Assembly (NCBI RefSeq): GCF_021165955.1 | Contig: NZ_CP088952.1 | Coordinates: 2,418,001-2,482,000 of the forward strand | Direction of reading: 5' to 3' | DNA from: Massilia endophytica | GTDB lineage: Bacteria > Pseudomonadota > Gammaproteobacteria > Burkholderiales > Burkholderiaceae_D | DNA: 64,000 nucleotides | Shown: one piece after another, positions 17,196 to 24,721 of the stretch | How positions within the stretch are numbered: position 1 is the first letter of the stretch | Layout: every line of letters starts with the position of its first letter | Notes under the pieces: generated by a model | What the model was told of the DNA's origin: nothing | What the model saw: only the letters and a program-made list of their open reading frames with translations | Database searches by the model: none | Position numbers and translations under genes: made by a program

Positions 17196-18575
17196 CTACG
17201 CCGCTTCCGGCACCTCCTCTTCCTCCATCTTCACATCCATCGGCATGGCGAGCAGCTCGCCGCTGATCTCGCGGCCGTAGATCGCCCCGAACAGTTCCGC
17301 CGCGCGCGTGGCCGCCTTCTCGTAGCGTTTCAGCAGTTCCTCCTGCAGCTGCGGGTCCGCGCTGTCCTGGTAGCGCTTCTGCAGGCTTTGCATGCCGCGC
17401 AGCTGGTGCTGCAGGGTGGCCAGGCTGTCGGTGACGGCCCCGCCGCCCACATAGGCGCCCTGGCTGATGCCCATGAGAGTCAGCAGCGTGGACGAGATAT
17501 GCAGGGTATCGAGCTCGGAAGCCCCGCTCGCGATCACATAGGCCGCAATGACGAAGGTGAACACCATCATCTGGAACTTGTTGGTGTCGAAGCGCTTGCT
17601 GGTCATGAGCAGCTCGGCGGGATTGGCCTCGGCCTGGCGCTGCACGAATGGCGCGTTGAACCAGCCGAGCTGCTGGACGTAGGCATAGTTACGCGCCGCC
17701 ATGCCTTTCTTGAACTGCGACGCCACCTGGCTGCCCGCCGCGCCCGCGGTGGAGATGCCGATCAGGTACAGGAGGTCGACCGAGAGCTCCTGCAGCATGC
17801 CGGTGCGCAGCCATTGGTAGAAGAGCAGCGTAGCGACGATCACGGTGAAGATCATCATCTGCAGCTGCGACAAGGCCGTCTGGCCGCTGTCGCCGATGAT
17901 ATTCCAGGGCATGAGCCGCTTGAACGCGCGGCGCCAGCCGGACTGTTCGCCATCGCCGCGCCCCGTCATTGCGGCCACCGCGGCAGCGGCGATCACATAC
18001 ACCACGGCCGCGAAGAGCAGCGCAAGCCCTACGCTGCCGTGCTTGTGCGACACCGTCATGCGCAGCACGCGGCCGAAATAGATCTTGCCGCTCTCCGCGC
18101 CGCTGCCGTAGGCCGCCACATGCAGGTTGACCGACTGGTACATGTGGCCGAAGGGATTGCCGAGGCGTTCGACGTCGGGCACGCGGAAGTACACCCGCGT
18201 CCTTTCCTGCTCCTTTTCCCCTGTCCCCGGCGCTACCTGTTCAATGTGATTGACGACCAGCGGAATCAGGCAGCGGCCATGGTCCTTCAGTTCGAAATAG
18301 CCCATCACGCGCAGTTGGTCCAGGTCCGCCGGAAGGTCGGACGATATCTTGAGGTAGGTGAGCTTGCCCGTGGCGAGCACCGGCGACGGCAGCTCGATTC
18401 TCGCGTTGTCGAGCGCGTACACCGCCGCCTCCACCGGCGCGCGCATGTCGGCCACCGTCTGCTTGGCCATGCCCACGTCGCGAAAGCCCGCGCACAGCAG
18501 CGCGCCATTGTCATCCGCGGCGGCCACGCCGGCCGCCGCGGAACAGAAGAACATCAGACATAGAACCTTTCTCAT
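17196..18575 (-). CDS. Multi-span membrane protein with signal peptide and internal two-helix repeat, function unknown
   Basis: 459 residues from ATG 18575, with GGGGGA just upstream. Signal peptide 1-20, extracytoplasmic domain of about 155 residues, then a helix at 182-203. Two modules follow, each with QMM(I/V)FT at its start (Q239 and Q335) and GIS 34 residues later (G273 and G369): helix pairs about 238-256 / 264-284 and 334-350 / 362-380. This is an internal duplication. A C-terminal helical tail ends in acidic residues EEEE. I do not recognise a named family. The gene is divergent from the DUF2589-like gene at 18777 with a 200-bp shared upstream region, suggesting joint control with the plus-strand cluster. 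Confidence 0.8.
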   Translation of the reverse strand: MRKVLCLMFFCSAAAGVAAADDNGALLCAGFRDVGMAKQTVADMRAPVEAAVYALDNARIELPSPVLATGKLTYLKISSDLPADLDQLRVMGYFELKDHGRCLIPLVVNHIEQVAPGTGEKEQERTRVYFRVPDVERLGNPFGHMYQSVNLHVAAYGSGAESGKIYFGRVLRMTVSHKHGSVGLALLFAAVVYVIAAAAVAAMTGRGDGEQSGWRRAFKRLMPWNIIGDSGQTALSQLQMMIFTVIVATLLFYQWLRTGMLQELSVDLLYLIGISTAGAAGSQVASQFKKGMAARNYAYVQQLGWFNAPFVQRQAEANPAELLMTSKRFDTNKFQMMVFTFVIAAYVIASGASELDTLHISSTLLTLMGISQGAYVGGGAVTDSLATLQHQLRGMQSLQKRYQDSADPQLQEELLKRYEKAATRAAELFGAIYGREISGELLAMPMDVKMEEEEVPEAA

Positions 18576-18776
18576 TGCATCCCCCTTGTGAATAGATGGC
18601 GCGTGCGGCGCACGGCCTCGTTCCATCGTAGGGAGCGCAATGAGCGCAAAACTGACGCTCCATGGCTGCGCAGGGCGCGCGCCAGAATCGGTCAGAAGGC
18701 CGGCAAATGCCGAGGCTATGCTTGTTCTGCGCCGGTTCTGCCGGCATTCGCTCAACAAACAATCTGGGGAAACTCT

Positions 18777-19304
18777 ATGGCTATCTTGACGAGTCTGGAA
18801 GACATGGTGCGGGCTATTGCGGGCTCGATCATGAATGCGCAGCACATGGTGGAAAAAGCGCAGCTGGCAAACATTGCGTCGTTCTTCGACGATTCGCACA
18901 AACCGACCAGCATCGATATCGAAGTGCCCGCCATCCACAGCGGCGCGGCGCCGGACGCGCATCACCTCTACCGCGTGCCGGTCATCTCGCTCGTTCCGCA
19001 CAGCTCCCTCGTCATCGGCGAGGCCGAGATCGACCTGGACGTGGAGCTGGGCGCCTTCGAACACCACGAGCGCGAGAGCGTGCACGAAGGGATCATGGAC
19101 CAGCTGGGCCGCGCCGCGCCCGCCGAGAAGAAGGCGGGCCTGATGGTCAATCCGGGCAACGGCGGCATCGCCGGGAAGAGCGGCAACGCCGCGCATATCA
19201 AGCTCAAGCTCGTGGCCACGGAAAAGTCCGAGGGCCTGGCGCGCCTGCTCAACGACGTGGTCAAGACCCAGGGACCGGTGGAAGCTCCGGCCCCGGGCGC
19301 TTAA
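18777..19304 (+). CDS. DUF2589-like protein
   Basis: 175 residues from ATG 18777, GGGGA eight bases upstream. N-terminal helix (LEDMVRAIAGSIMNAQHMVEKAQ), then a beta-domain with the signature VPVISLVPHSSLVIGEAEIDLDVEL, which parallels the VPLLAIVKVPNLSITKVDITFDMEV stretch of the protein encoded at 20318. Both match what I remember of DUF2589, a family without known function. No signal peptide or membrane helix; a hydrophilic Gly-rich linker near 120-135. First gene of the plus-strand cluster that ends with the nitrilase-like genes. Confidence 0.6.
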   Translation: MAILTSLEDMVRAIAGSIMNAQHMVEKAQLANIASFFDDSHKPTSIDIEVPAIHSGAAPDAHHLYRVPVISLVPHSSLVIGEAEIDLDVELGAFEHHERESVHEGIMDQLGRAAPAEKKAGLMVNPGNGGIAGKSGNAAHIKLKLVATEKSEGLARLLNDVVKTQGPVEAPAPGA

Positions 19305-19322
19305 GCATTTCTGGAGACTGAC

Positions 19323-19598
19323 ATGAGCACGGGTAATTTCCAGATCACGAATATGCGCTTCATCAAGCGCATTGTTGTCGGCAACGACAATCCGCAAAAC
19401 ATGAAAACCGAAGCCGAGGTCCAGGAGGCGATGGACCAGGTGAATCTCTGCCTATCCTCCACACCGCGCGGATATTTGCTGAATATGGAGAAAAGCTTCG
19501 GCCTTTATAATATCGGCGAGCACCAGATCGTATTGCAGTATGCCGTTTATCACATCGGCTTCGACCGCAAACCGATGTTCCTCGAAAATGGCAAATAA
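19323..19598 (+). CDS. Small conserved-looking protein, unknown function
   Basis: 91 residues (MSTGNFQITNMRFIKRIVVGND...), GGAGA upstream, 18 bp after the preceding gene and overlapping the next by 11 bp. Mixed alpha/beta composition with YNIGEHQIVLQYAVYHIGFD, no signal peptide, membrane span or Cys. AT content is higher than in its neighbours. Tight packing supports that it is real; no family recognised. Confidence 0.7.
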   Translation: MSTGNFQITNMRFIKRIVVGNDNPQNMKTEAEVQEAMDQVNLCLSSTPRGYLLNMEKSFGLYNIGEHQIVLQYAVYHIGFDRKPMFLENGK

Positions 19599-20139
19599 GC
19601 GCCGCGCGACCCAAAGCAGCGCGGACGAGCTGCGCGAGGCCCTCGCGCAGGCCTACCGGGGCGGCGGCCAGGCGCTGGAGGAGCTGGTGGGGCAAGCCGC
19701 TCCCGAGCGGCGCTGCGCCAGCTATGCCGCCTTCCATTACCGCACGGGTCCCACCCTCGAGGCCATCCCCGCCGGCCGCTTCCATTCCGCCTACCGCCCG
19801 CGCCTGGAGCTGCTGGAGTTCACCCTCTACGGCTACTGCGTGGAACGCCGCTTCGGCTGGGAGCGGACTCCTGAAGCCGTGTTCAGCCTGAAGAGGCCGG
19901 CCCTCTGGCGGCGCCCTGCCCCCTTGCTGGCCCTGACCGTAAGCGCCAGCCAGGAGGGCGTGAGCATGGCCATCCGCCCAGCCCGGCGCCCGGGCTACAA
20001 AAACCGGCGGAACCATCTGGTGCGCCTGACTCCCGAATTGCGCGAGCAATTATTCCGCATTCACCAGGAACAGATTGCCGCCAATTCCCTGCGCGCGCGT
20101 TTCGGCGCATGGATTAAAAAGACTTTCCACCGCAATTAA
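19588..20139 (+). CDS. Basic protein of unknown function
   Basis: 183 residues from ATG 19588, inside the end of the previous gene, which suggests translational coupling. Very rich in Arg (RRATQSS, ERRCASYAAFHYRTG, LKRPALWRRPAP, PGYKNRRNHLVRL), no signal peptide. The middle YRPRLELLEFTLYGYCVE and ALLTVSAS-like strands suggest a small beta-domain, perhaps distantly like the DUF2589 fold, but this is a guess. No catalytic pattern seen. Confidence 0.65.
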   Translation: MANKRRATQSSADELREALAQAYRGGGQALEELVGQAAPERRCASYAAFHYRTGPTLEAIPAGRFHSAYRPRLELLEFTLYGYCVERRFGWERTPEAVFSLKRPALWRRPAPLLALTVSASQEGVSMAIRPARRPGYKNRRNHLVRLTPELREQLFRIHQEQIAANSLRARFGAWIKKTFHRN

Positions 20140-20153
20140 ATCCGCCTGTTTGA

Positions 20154-20172
20154 TTCTGGCGCCCCGCCAGAA
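20154..20172. repeat. Hairpin in the spacer before the second DUF2589-like gene
   Basis: Perfect arms ttctggcg/cgccagaa around ccc, followed by AT-rich sequence without a T run. It separates the first three plus-strand genes from the second DUF2589-like gene; the 178-bp spacer may also hold a promoter. Confidence 0.5.
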
Positions 20173-20317
20173 ACCGCCACGCAATAAATAATCCCCGGTC
20201 TTAATCTGCTTATATCGCGGCGCCGAATTAAAAAGGCGCTTCAGCGATAACCCGTTCACATAATTCCATGTGATTCTCAAAACCACCCGCAAGGGTTAAT
20301 TGTTCAAGGAGTAGATT

Positions 20318-20941
20318 ATGGCTGGCGAACTCGTAGATATGGCTTCGCAATTCAAGGGCCTGCCGATGGCAGAACTGATTGGCGGCCCCCTGACCGCCGC
20401 ATGCGACGCCCAGGTCAAACTGGCGAACGCAACCGCCGACTTCATCAAATACGTCGGTTTCATGCCACCGGCCCAGGGCGACGCGGGCGGCGTCGGCGCC
20501 ACCCGCCTGGCGCACTTCGCCTTCACCCGCCCCGTGCAGGACCCCAGCGATCCCAGCAAGCAGATCCAGGAGAACGTCTCCCTGGACGTGCCCCTGCTGG
20601 CGATCGTGAAGGTGCCGAACCTGTCGATCACCAAGGTGGACATCACCTTCGACATGGAAGTGAAGTCCTCCTTCGCTTCCAAGGAGTCGACCGACACCAG
20701 CGCCAAGATGTCGGCCGACGCCAGCGTGGGCTGGGGTCCTTTCAGCCTGAAGGTTCACGTCGAAGGCTCGGTGGCCTCCCACAAGGAAAACACCCGCAGC
20801 TCCGACAACAGCGCCAAGTACCACGTGCAGGTGCTGGCCGAGGACGGCGGCATGCCTGAAGGCCTGGCGCGCGTGCTCGACATCCTGCACACGGCGATCC
20901 AGCCGCGCGTGGCGCCTGCGGCCGCTGCCGACCACCAGTAA
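20318..20941 (+). CDS. DUF2589-family protein
   Basis: 207 residues, AAGGAG upstream of ATG 20318. N-terminal part ELVDMASQFKGLPMAELIGGP and AACDAQVKLANATADFI, then the family-like beta-domain VPLLAIVKVPNLSITKVDITFDMEVKSS (about 93-120) followed by a Ser/Thr-rich amphipathic region and a helical C-terminus LARVLDILHTAIQP. DUF2589 has no assigned function. Longer than and only partly similar to the protein at 18777. Cytoplasmic by sequence. Flanked downstream by two tandem hairpins and the GH19 gene. Confidence 0.72.
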   Translation: MAGELVDMASQFKGLPMAELIGGPLTAACDAQVKLANATADFIKYVGFMPPAQGDAGGVGATRLAHFAFTRPVQDPSDPSKQIQENVSLDVPLLAIVKVPNLSITKVDITFDMEVKSSFASKESTDTSAKMSADASVGWGPFSLKVHVEGSVASHKENTRSSDNSAKYHVQVLAEDGGMPEGLARVLDILHTAIQPRVAPAAAADHQ

Positions 20942-20961
20942 TCCCCACCGCAACAGGGCAA

Positions 20962-21004
20962 GGTAAGCGGGCTCCAGCCCGCTTACCCGGGCCGCTTCGG
21001 CCCG
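20962..21004 (+). repeat. Two tandem perfect hairpins between DUF2589 and GH19 genes
   Basis: First: ggtaagcgggct/agcccgcttacc with two loop bases (20962-20987). Second, directly adjoining: cgggcc/ggcccg around gcttc (20988-21004). No T run follows, so this is not an intrinsic terminator. It could stabilise the upstream transcript end or set unequal expression of the two genes. Confidence 0.65.
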
Positions 21005-21033
21005 CCCCTGCCATTCCGACAGGAGGCTGAGAC

Positions 21034-21690
21034 ATGAACGACATCACGCAACAACAGCTGCGCACCGTGCTGGCCACGCCGGATGCCGACAAGCGCGCCG
21101 CCCAGTGGCTGAGCGCGCTCCAGCACTGCATGCAGGGCTGCGCCATCGATACGCCCTTGCGCCAGGCCGCCTTCCTGGCGCAGATCCTGGTCGAGTCCTC
21201 GGCCCTGGGCCGGCTGGAAGAATCGCTCAACTACTCGGCGCCGCGCCTGCGCCAGGTGTGGCCCCAGCGTTTCCCCACCGACGAGATCGCCGCGCGCTAC
21301 GCGCACAACGCCGCAGCCCTGGCCAACTATGTGTACGCCGGACGCATGGGCAACGGCGACGAGCACAGCGGCGACGGCTGGCGCTACCGCGGCCGGGGCC
21401 TGATCCAGCTGACCGGCCGCGCCAACTATGCGCTGTTCTCGAAAGACATGCAGGTGGACGCGCTGGGCGATCCCGACCAGCTGCTGCAGCCCGCCGGCGC
21501 CGCCCTTTCCGCAGGCTGGTTCTGGCGCGCGAAAGGCCTGAACGAACTGGCCGACCAGACCGGCGGCGCGGACGCCGCCAACGCCTTCGTGCAGATCACC
21601 AAGCGCATCAACGGCGGCACCATCGGGCTGGACGAGCGCAAGGCCTATTGGTCGCGGGCCCGCCAGGCCCTCGGGCTGCCGGCCGTCTGA
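21034..21690 (+). CDS. Glycoside hydrolase family 19 lysozyme/chitinase-like enzyme
   Basis: 218 residues. FLAQILVESSALGRLEESLNYS holds the candidate general acid/base Glu54 and Glu63, followed by GRMGNGDEHSGDGWRYRGRGLIQLTGRANY, the hallmark of phage-endolysin-type GH19 enzymes. These cut the beta-1,4 glycan of peptidoglycan or chitin. There is no signal peptide, so it needs another exit route or acts on release by lysis. GGAGG-rich site upstream. Unlike phage lysis modules, no holin or spanin genes adjoin; the nearest membrane protein is at 17196. Confidence 0.88.
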   Translation: MNDITQQQLRTVLATPDADKRAAQWLSALQHCMQGCAIDTPLRQAAFLAQILVESSALGRLEESLNYSAPRLRQVWPQRFPTDEIAARYAHNAAALANYVYAGRMGNGDEHSGDGWRYRGRGLIQLTGRANYALFSKDMQVDALGDPDQLLQPAGAALSAGWFWRAKGLNELADQTGGADAANAFVQITKRINGGTIGLDERKAYWSRARQALGLPAV

Positions 21691-21711
21691 GCCACGCGCG
21701 GAGGCCACAGC

Positions 21712-22881
21712 ATGTGCAACTACAGCAAGGTGCAGTTCATTTCCTGGGAGCTGCATACCGGGCCCTTCATCCTGTCGGCCCCGCCCGGCCAACTGGGCAG
21801 CTACAGCGGGCTGCTCAGTCCAACGCCCGGCAAGCGCGCGGACGCCTTCGCCCAGTGCTGGGACATCGAAGCGCGCCTGGCCTTCACGGCCGACGCCATC
21901 GAGCGGGCGGAGGCGATGTGCGACCCCAGCGTGAAAACGCTGAAGGTCTTCATGGCGCCCGCCTTCACCTACCGGGGCGCGGGCGGGGCCTACCTGCACG
22001 GCCTGCTCGAAGGCTGGAGCGGCGAGGCGCCCTCGGAGCTGCAACTGCCGCCGCCCTACCACCAGCACTGGGACGGGCTGTTCGGCGGCCTGCGCTCCCT
22101 CGTGGCCAGCGTGGTCTACGAGGACTGGATCTTCGTGTTCGGCACGGCGGTGAGCGCCTCTTTCCCGGCGCGCCGGGACGGCGGCAAGCATGCGCTCGAT
22201 CCCACGCTGCCGGGCGAGCTGTGGAGCTCGGCCCTGGTCCAGCGCGGCGGCGCCATGCATGGCAGGCACCACTACCTGTCGCGCAAGCACTACCGCTCGG
22301 GCGCCGCCTTCCTGCGCTGGTACGGTGCGGCGGGCCAGCCGGTGCTGTCGGCGCTGCCCGAGGGCGTGATCGGCGTGGATGAAAGCAGCGCGCTGTGCCG
22401 CATTCCCACGGTGCGCGACCACGGCGGCGTGCCGATCGATTTCGGCGTCGAAGTGGGGCTGGACCATGCGCGCAGCGGCGACAAGGGCGCCAACCGGCAC
22501 GGCCGTGTGCGCACGGCGGGCCGCTTCGTGAAGATCCAGCTGGTGCCGTCCTGCGGCATGGTCCTGCTGCCCGAATCGGTGCGGCTGCAGCCTGCCAACG
22601 GGCCCACCACCTTTTCCTATGCCTTCAATTGCGACGGGCTCACCGCGTTCAGCGGCGAAGCGGGCAGCCACACCCAGCTGTGGAACGGCGTCTATGGCGG
22701 GCTCGCCAACCGCCTGGTGGAAGCGAGCGGCGGCGAGCCCTATCCCGGCACCCGCACCGACACGGTCGCCGCCCAGCTTCTCACGTCGCAAGGACCAGTC
22801 TCGTCAAACATGCTCTGGAATAACGGAAACGGGCTCCAGGGCGCGGGAACCGTGCGGGTCGTCAACCCGCTCGAGCTGTAA
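21712..22881 (+). CDS. Nitrilase-fold paralogue lacking catalytic Glu and Cys
   Basis: 389 residues, GGAGG upstream. Clearly homologous along its whole length to the next protein (shared NYSKVQFISWE, LKVFMAP, YEDW-FVFGTA, SRKHY, FVKIQLVPS). Where that protein has the nitrilase-superfamily Glu, Lys and Cys, this one has Ala84 (MAPAFTYRG), Lys192 (LSRKHYRSG) and Gly249 (FGVEVGLDH). With two of three catalytic residues lost, it should not be an amidase; a binding, structural or regulatory role beside its active-looking partner is more likely. No frame damage, so it is a maintained gene and not a pseudogene. Confidence 0.75.
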   Translation: MCNYSKVQFISWELHTGPFILSAPPGQLGSYSGLLSPTPGKRADAFAQCWDIEARLAFTADAIERAEAMCDPSVKTLKVFMAPAFTYRGAGGAYLHGLLEGWSGEAPSELQLPPPYHQHWDGLFGGLRSLVASVVYEDWIFVFGTAVSASFPARRDGGKHALDPTLPGELWSSALVQRGGAMHGRHHYLSRKHYRSGAAFLRWYGAAGQPVLSALPEGVIGVDESSALCRIPTVRDHGGVPIDFGVEVGLDHARSGDKGANRHGRVRTAGRFVKIQLVPSCGMVLLPESVRLQPANGPTTFSYAFNCDGLTAFSGEAGSHTQLWNGVYGGLANRLVEASGGEPYPGTRTDTVAAQLLTSQGPVSSNMLWNNGNGLQGAGTVRVVNPLEL

Positions 22882-22913
22882 GCAGTACCCCTTCAACCAC
22901 AAGGAGAAACCTC

Positions 22914-24089
22914 ATGAGCAATTACTCGAAAGTGCAATTCATTTCCTGGGAAATCCATACCGGCCCCAACGAGTCGAAGGCGAAAGCCTTCTACGACGGC
23001 GCCTACAACCCGAAAGTGAGCGACAAGCGCCTCGACATCTACGGCCAGTGCTGCGACATCGAAGCCCGCGTCAAGTTCACGGCGGACGCCATCGACAAGG
23101 CGCGCCGCAGCATCGTGCCCGATCCCACCACGCTGAAGGTCTTCATGGCGCCCGAATTCCTGTTCCGCGGCGCGGGCGGCGCCTATCTGCATGACCTGAT
23201 CAACGGCTGGGAGCGCGGCGCACCGGCCGACTTCCTGGTGCCCGACGCCTACAAGGCCAAATGGGGCGGCCTGTTCGGCGAACTGCGCGCCCTGGTGGCC
23301 AAGGCCGACTACGAGGACTGGCTCTTCGTGTTCGGCACCGCCATCAGCGCCAGCTTCCCCACCCGCAGCAAGACCGACCCGAACTTCGACCTGACGAAGA
23401 AGGGCGAGATCTACAACTCGGCCCTGATCCAGCGCGGCGGTCCTTCGCACGGCGCCCACACCTATGTCTCGCGCAAGCACTACATGTCGGACATCGACTT
23501 CGTGAACGAGTACAGCTCGAGCAAGCTGCACAACATGGGCAATGTGAAGCCTTTCGATCCGGCGGGCCTGGTGCCGCGCGATATCCTGGGCGTGAACGAG
23601 GCGGGCGCCGTGTTCCGCATCGACACCATCAACGGCCCGGCGGGCAAGCCCATCGATTTCGGCATCGAGATCTGCAAGGACCACCTGTACAGCGACGGCA
23701 ACGAGGCGCATGACTATGGCCGCATCCGCACCTCGAACCAGTTCGTGAAGATCCAGCTGGTGCCCTCCGGCGGCGCCGCGCTGGAGGAAGCCTCGATCCG
23801 CCTGCAGCCGGGCACGGGTTCCACGCCCACCTCCTATGCCTTCAACTGCGACGGCATGAACGGCGCGAGCTATCCGGGCAGCCACACGCAGATCTGGAAC
23901 GGGACCGCCGCCCCCAACCACCTGGTGGAAGCCACCAACGGCAGGGCCTTCGCGGACACGCGGGTGGTGGACGTCGCCTCCCGGGTGGATACTTCCTGGG
24001 GCCCGGTCAACGGCGAGCAGCTCTGGAACAGCGGCCAGGGCGTGGCGGGCGCCGGCCAGGTGCGCATCATCAAGGCGCTGCCGCTGTAA
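22914..24089 (+). CDS. Carbon-nitrogen hydrolase (nitrilase) superfamily-like protein, intact triad
   Basis: 391 residues, AAGGAG upstream of ATG 22914. Candidate catalytic residues are Glu81 in FMAPEFLFRG, Lys188 in YVSRKHYMS after NSALIQRGG, and Cys254 in DFGIEICKDHLY; this order and spacing match the Glu-Lys-Cys triad of nitrilases, amidases and N-acyltransferases. No signal peptide. Overall similarity to named members is too low to give a substrate; amide or nitrile hydrolysis, possibly of a cell-envelope compound given the GH19 neighbour, is inference. Last gene before a bidirectional terminator. Confidence 0.65.
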   Translation: MSNYSKVQFISWEIHTGPNESKAKAFYDGAYNPKVSDKRLDIYGQCCDIEARVKFTADAIDKARRSIVPDPTTLKVFMAPEFLFRGAGGAYLHDLINGWERGAPADFLVPDAYKAKWGGLFGELRALVAKADYEDWLFVFGTAISASFPTRSKTDPNFDLTKKGEIYNSALIQRGGPSHGAHTYVSRKHYMSDIDFVNEYSSSKLHNMGNVKPFDPAGLVPRDILGVNEAGAVFRIDTINGPAGKPIDFGIEICKDHLYSDGNEAHDYGRIRTSNQFVKIQLVPSGGAALEEASIRLQPGTGSTPTSYAFNCDGMNGASYPGSHTQIWNGTAAPNHLVEATNGRAFADTRVVDVASRVDTSWGPVNGEQLWNSGQGVAGAGQVRIIKALPL

Positions 24090-24104
24090 TCGCGGCCACG
24101 GCAA

Positions 24105-24135
24105 TAAAAAAGCCAACCCTCGGGTTGGCTTTTTC
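24105..24135. terminator. Bidirectional terminator between the nitrilase-like gene and infC
   Basis: Stem agccaaccc/gggttggct (24111-24130) with A6 before and T5 after, so it works in both directions. It ends the plus-strand cluster and the thrS-infC transcript, proving that infC is not co-transcribed with rpmI here. Confidence 0.9.
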
Positions 24136-24152
24136 TTGTGCGGCGGCGAAGC

Positions 24153-24674
24153 TTACTTTTTCTTCTTCGGCGCCAGCACCATGATCATCTGGCGGCCTTC
24201 CATCTTCGGGAACTGCTCGACCTGGCCGTGCGGCTCGAGGTCGGCCTTCAGACGCTCCAGCATGCGCATGCCGATGTCCTGGTGGGCCATTTCACGGCCG
24301 CGGAAGCGCAGCGTGATCTTGGTCTTGTCGCCGTCTTCCAGGAACTTGATGAGGTTGCGCAGCTTGATGTTGTAGTCGCCATCGTCGGTGCCCGGACGGA
24401 ATTTGACTTCCTTGACCGAAATCACCTTCTGCTTCAATTTGGCTTCGTGCGCCTTCTTCTGTTCCGAATACTTGAACTTGCCGTAGTCCATCAGACGGCA
24501 GACCGGCGGATTCGCGGTCGGCGCGATTTCCACCAGGTCAACGTTCGCCTCTTCCGCGAGGCGGAAGGCTTCGGCCAGGCTCACGATGCCCAGCGGCTCA
24601 TTGTTTACACCGGATAAACGCATTTCCGGTGCCGTGATTTCGCCATTGATGCGATGCGACTTGTCAGTAGCTAT
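24153..24674 (-). CDS. infC: Translation initiation factor IF-3 with AUA start
   Basis: 173 residues if translation begins at the ATA at 24674, giving I/M-ATDKSHRINGEITAPEMRLSG, the expected IF-3 N-terminus. AAAGGAAA stands seven bases upstream. The first ATG (24623) would delete 17 conserved residues. Then GVNNEPLGIVSLAEAFRLAEE, DYGKFKYSEQKK and the C-domain KFRPGTDDGDYNIKLRNLIKFLEDGDKTKITLRFRGRE. IF-3 checks initiation codons, and rare start codons of infC are used for autoregulation in enterobacteria. Lies 47 bp after thrS; followed by a strong terminator. Confidence 0.95.
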   Translation of the reverse strand: MATDKSHRINGEITAPEMRLSGVNNEPLGIVSLAEAFRLAEEANVDLVEIAPTANPPVCRLMDYGKFKYSEQKKAHEAKLKQKVISVKEVKFRPGTDDGDYNIKLRNLIKFLEDGDKTKITLRFRGREMAHQDIGMRMLERLKADLEPHGQVEQFPKMEGRQMIMVLAPKKKK

Positions 24675-24687
24675 TGCAGTTTCCTTT
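24672..24687 (-). promoter_or_regulatory. Ribosome binding site and AUA initiation codon of infC
   Basis: Minus strand AAAGGAAACTGCA then ATA. The Shine-Dalgarno core is at optimal distance and no ATG, GTG or TTG in frame fits the conserved N-terminus, so ATA is the supported start. Confidence 0.75.
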
Positions 24688-24721
24688 AAAAATGATTGAG
24701 CGGCCGGTAAGACAGAGTTCG

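Noticed and set aside
21034..21690. GH19 gene as evidence of a prophage lysis cassette
   Set aside because: No holin, spanin, terminase, capsid, tail or integrase genes lie nearby, and its neighbours are not phage-like.
21712..22881. Treating the first nitrilase-like gene as a pseudogene
   Set aside because: The frame is full length, has a good ribosome site and keeps similarity over its whole length; only catalytic residues changed.
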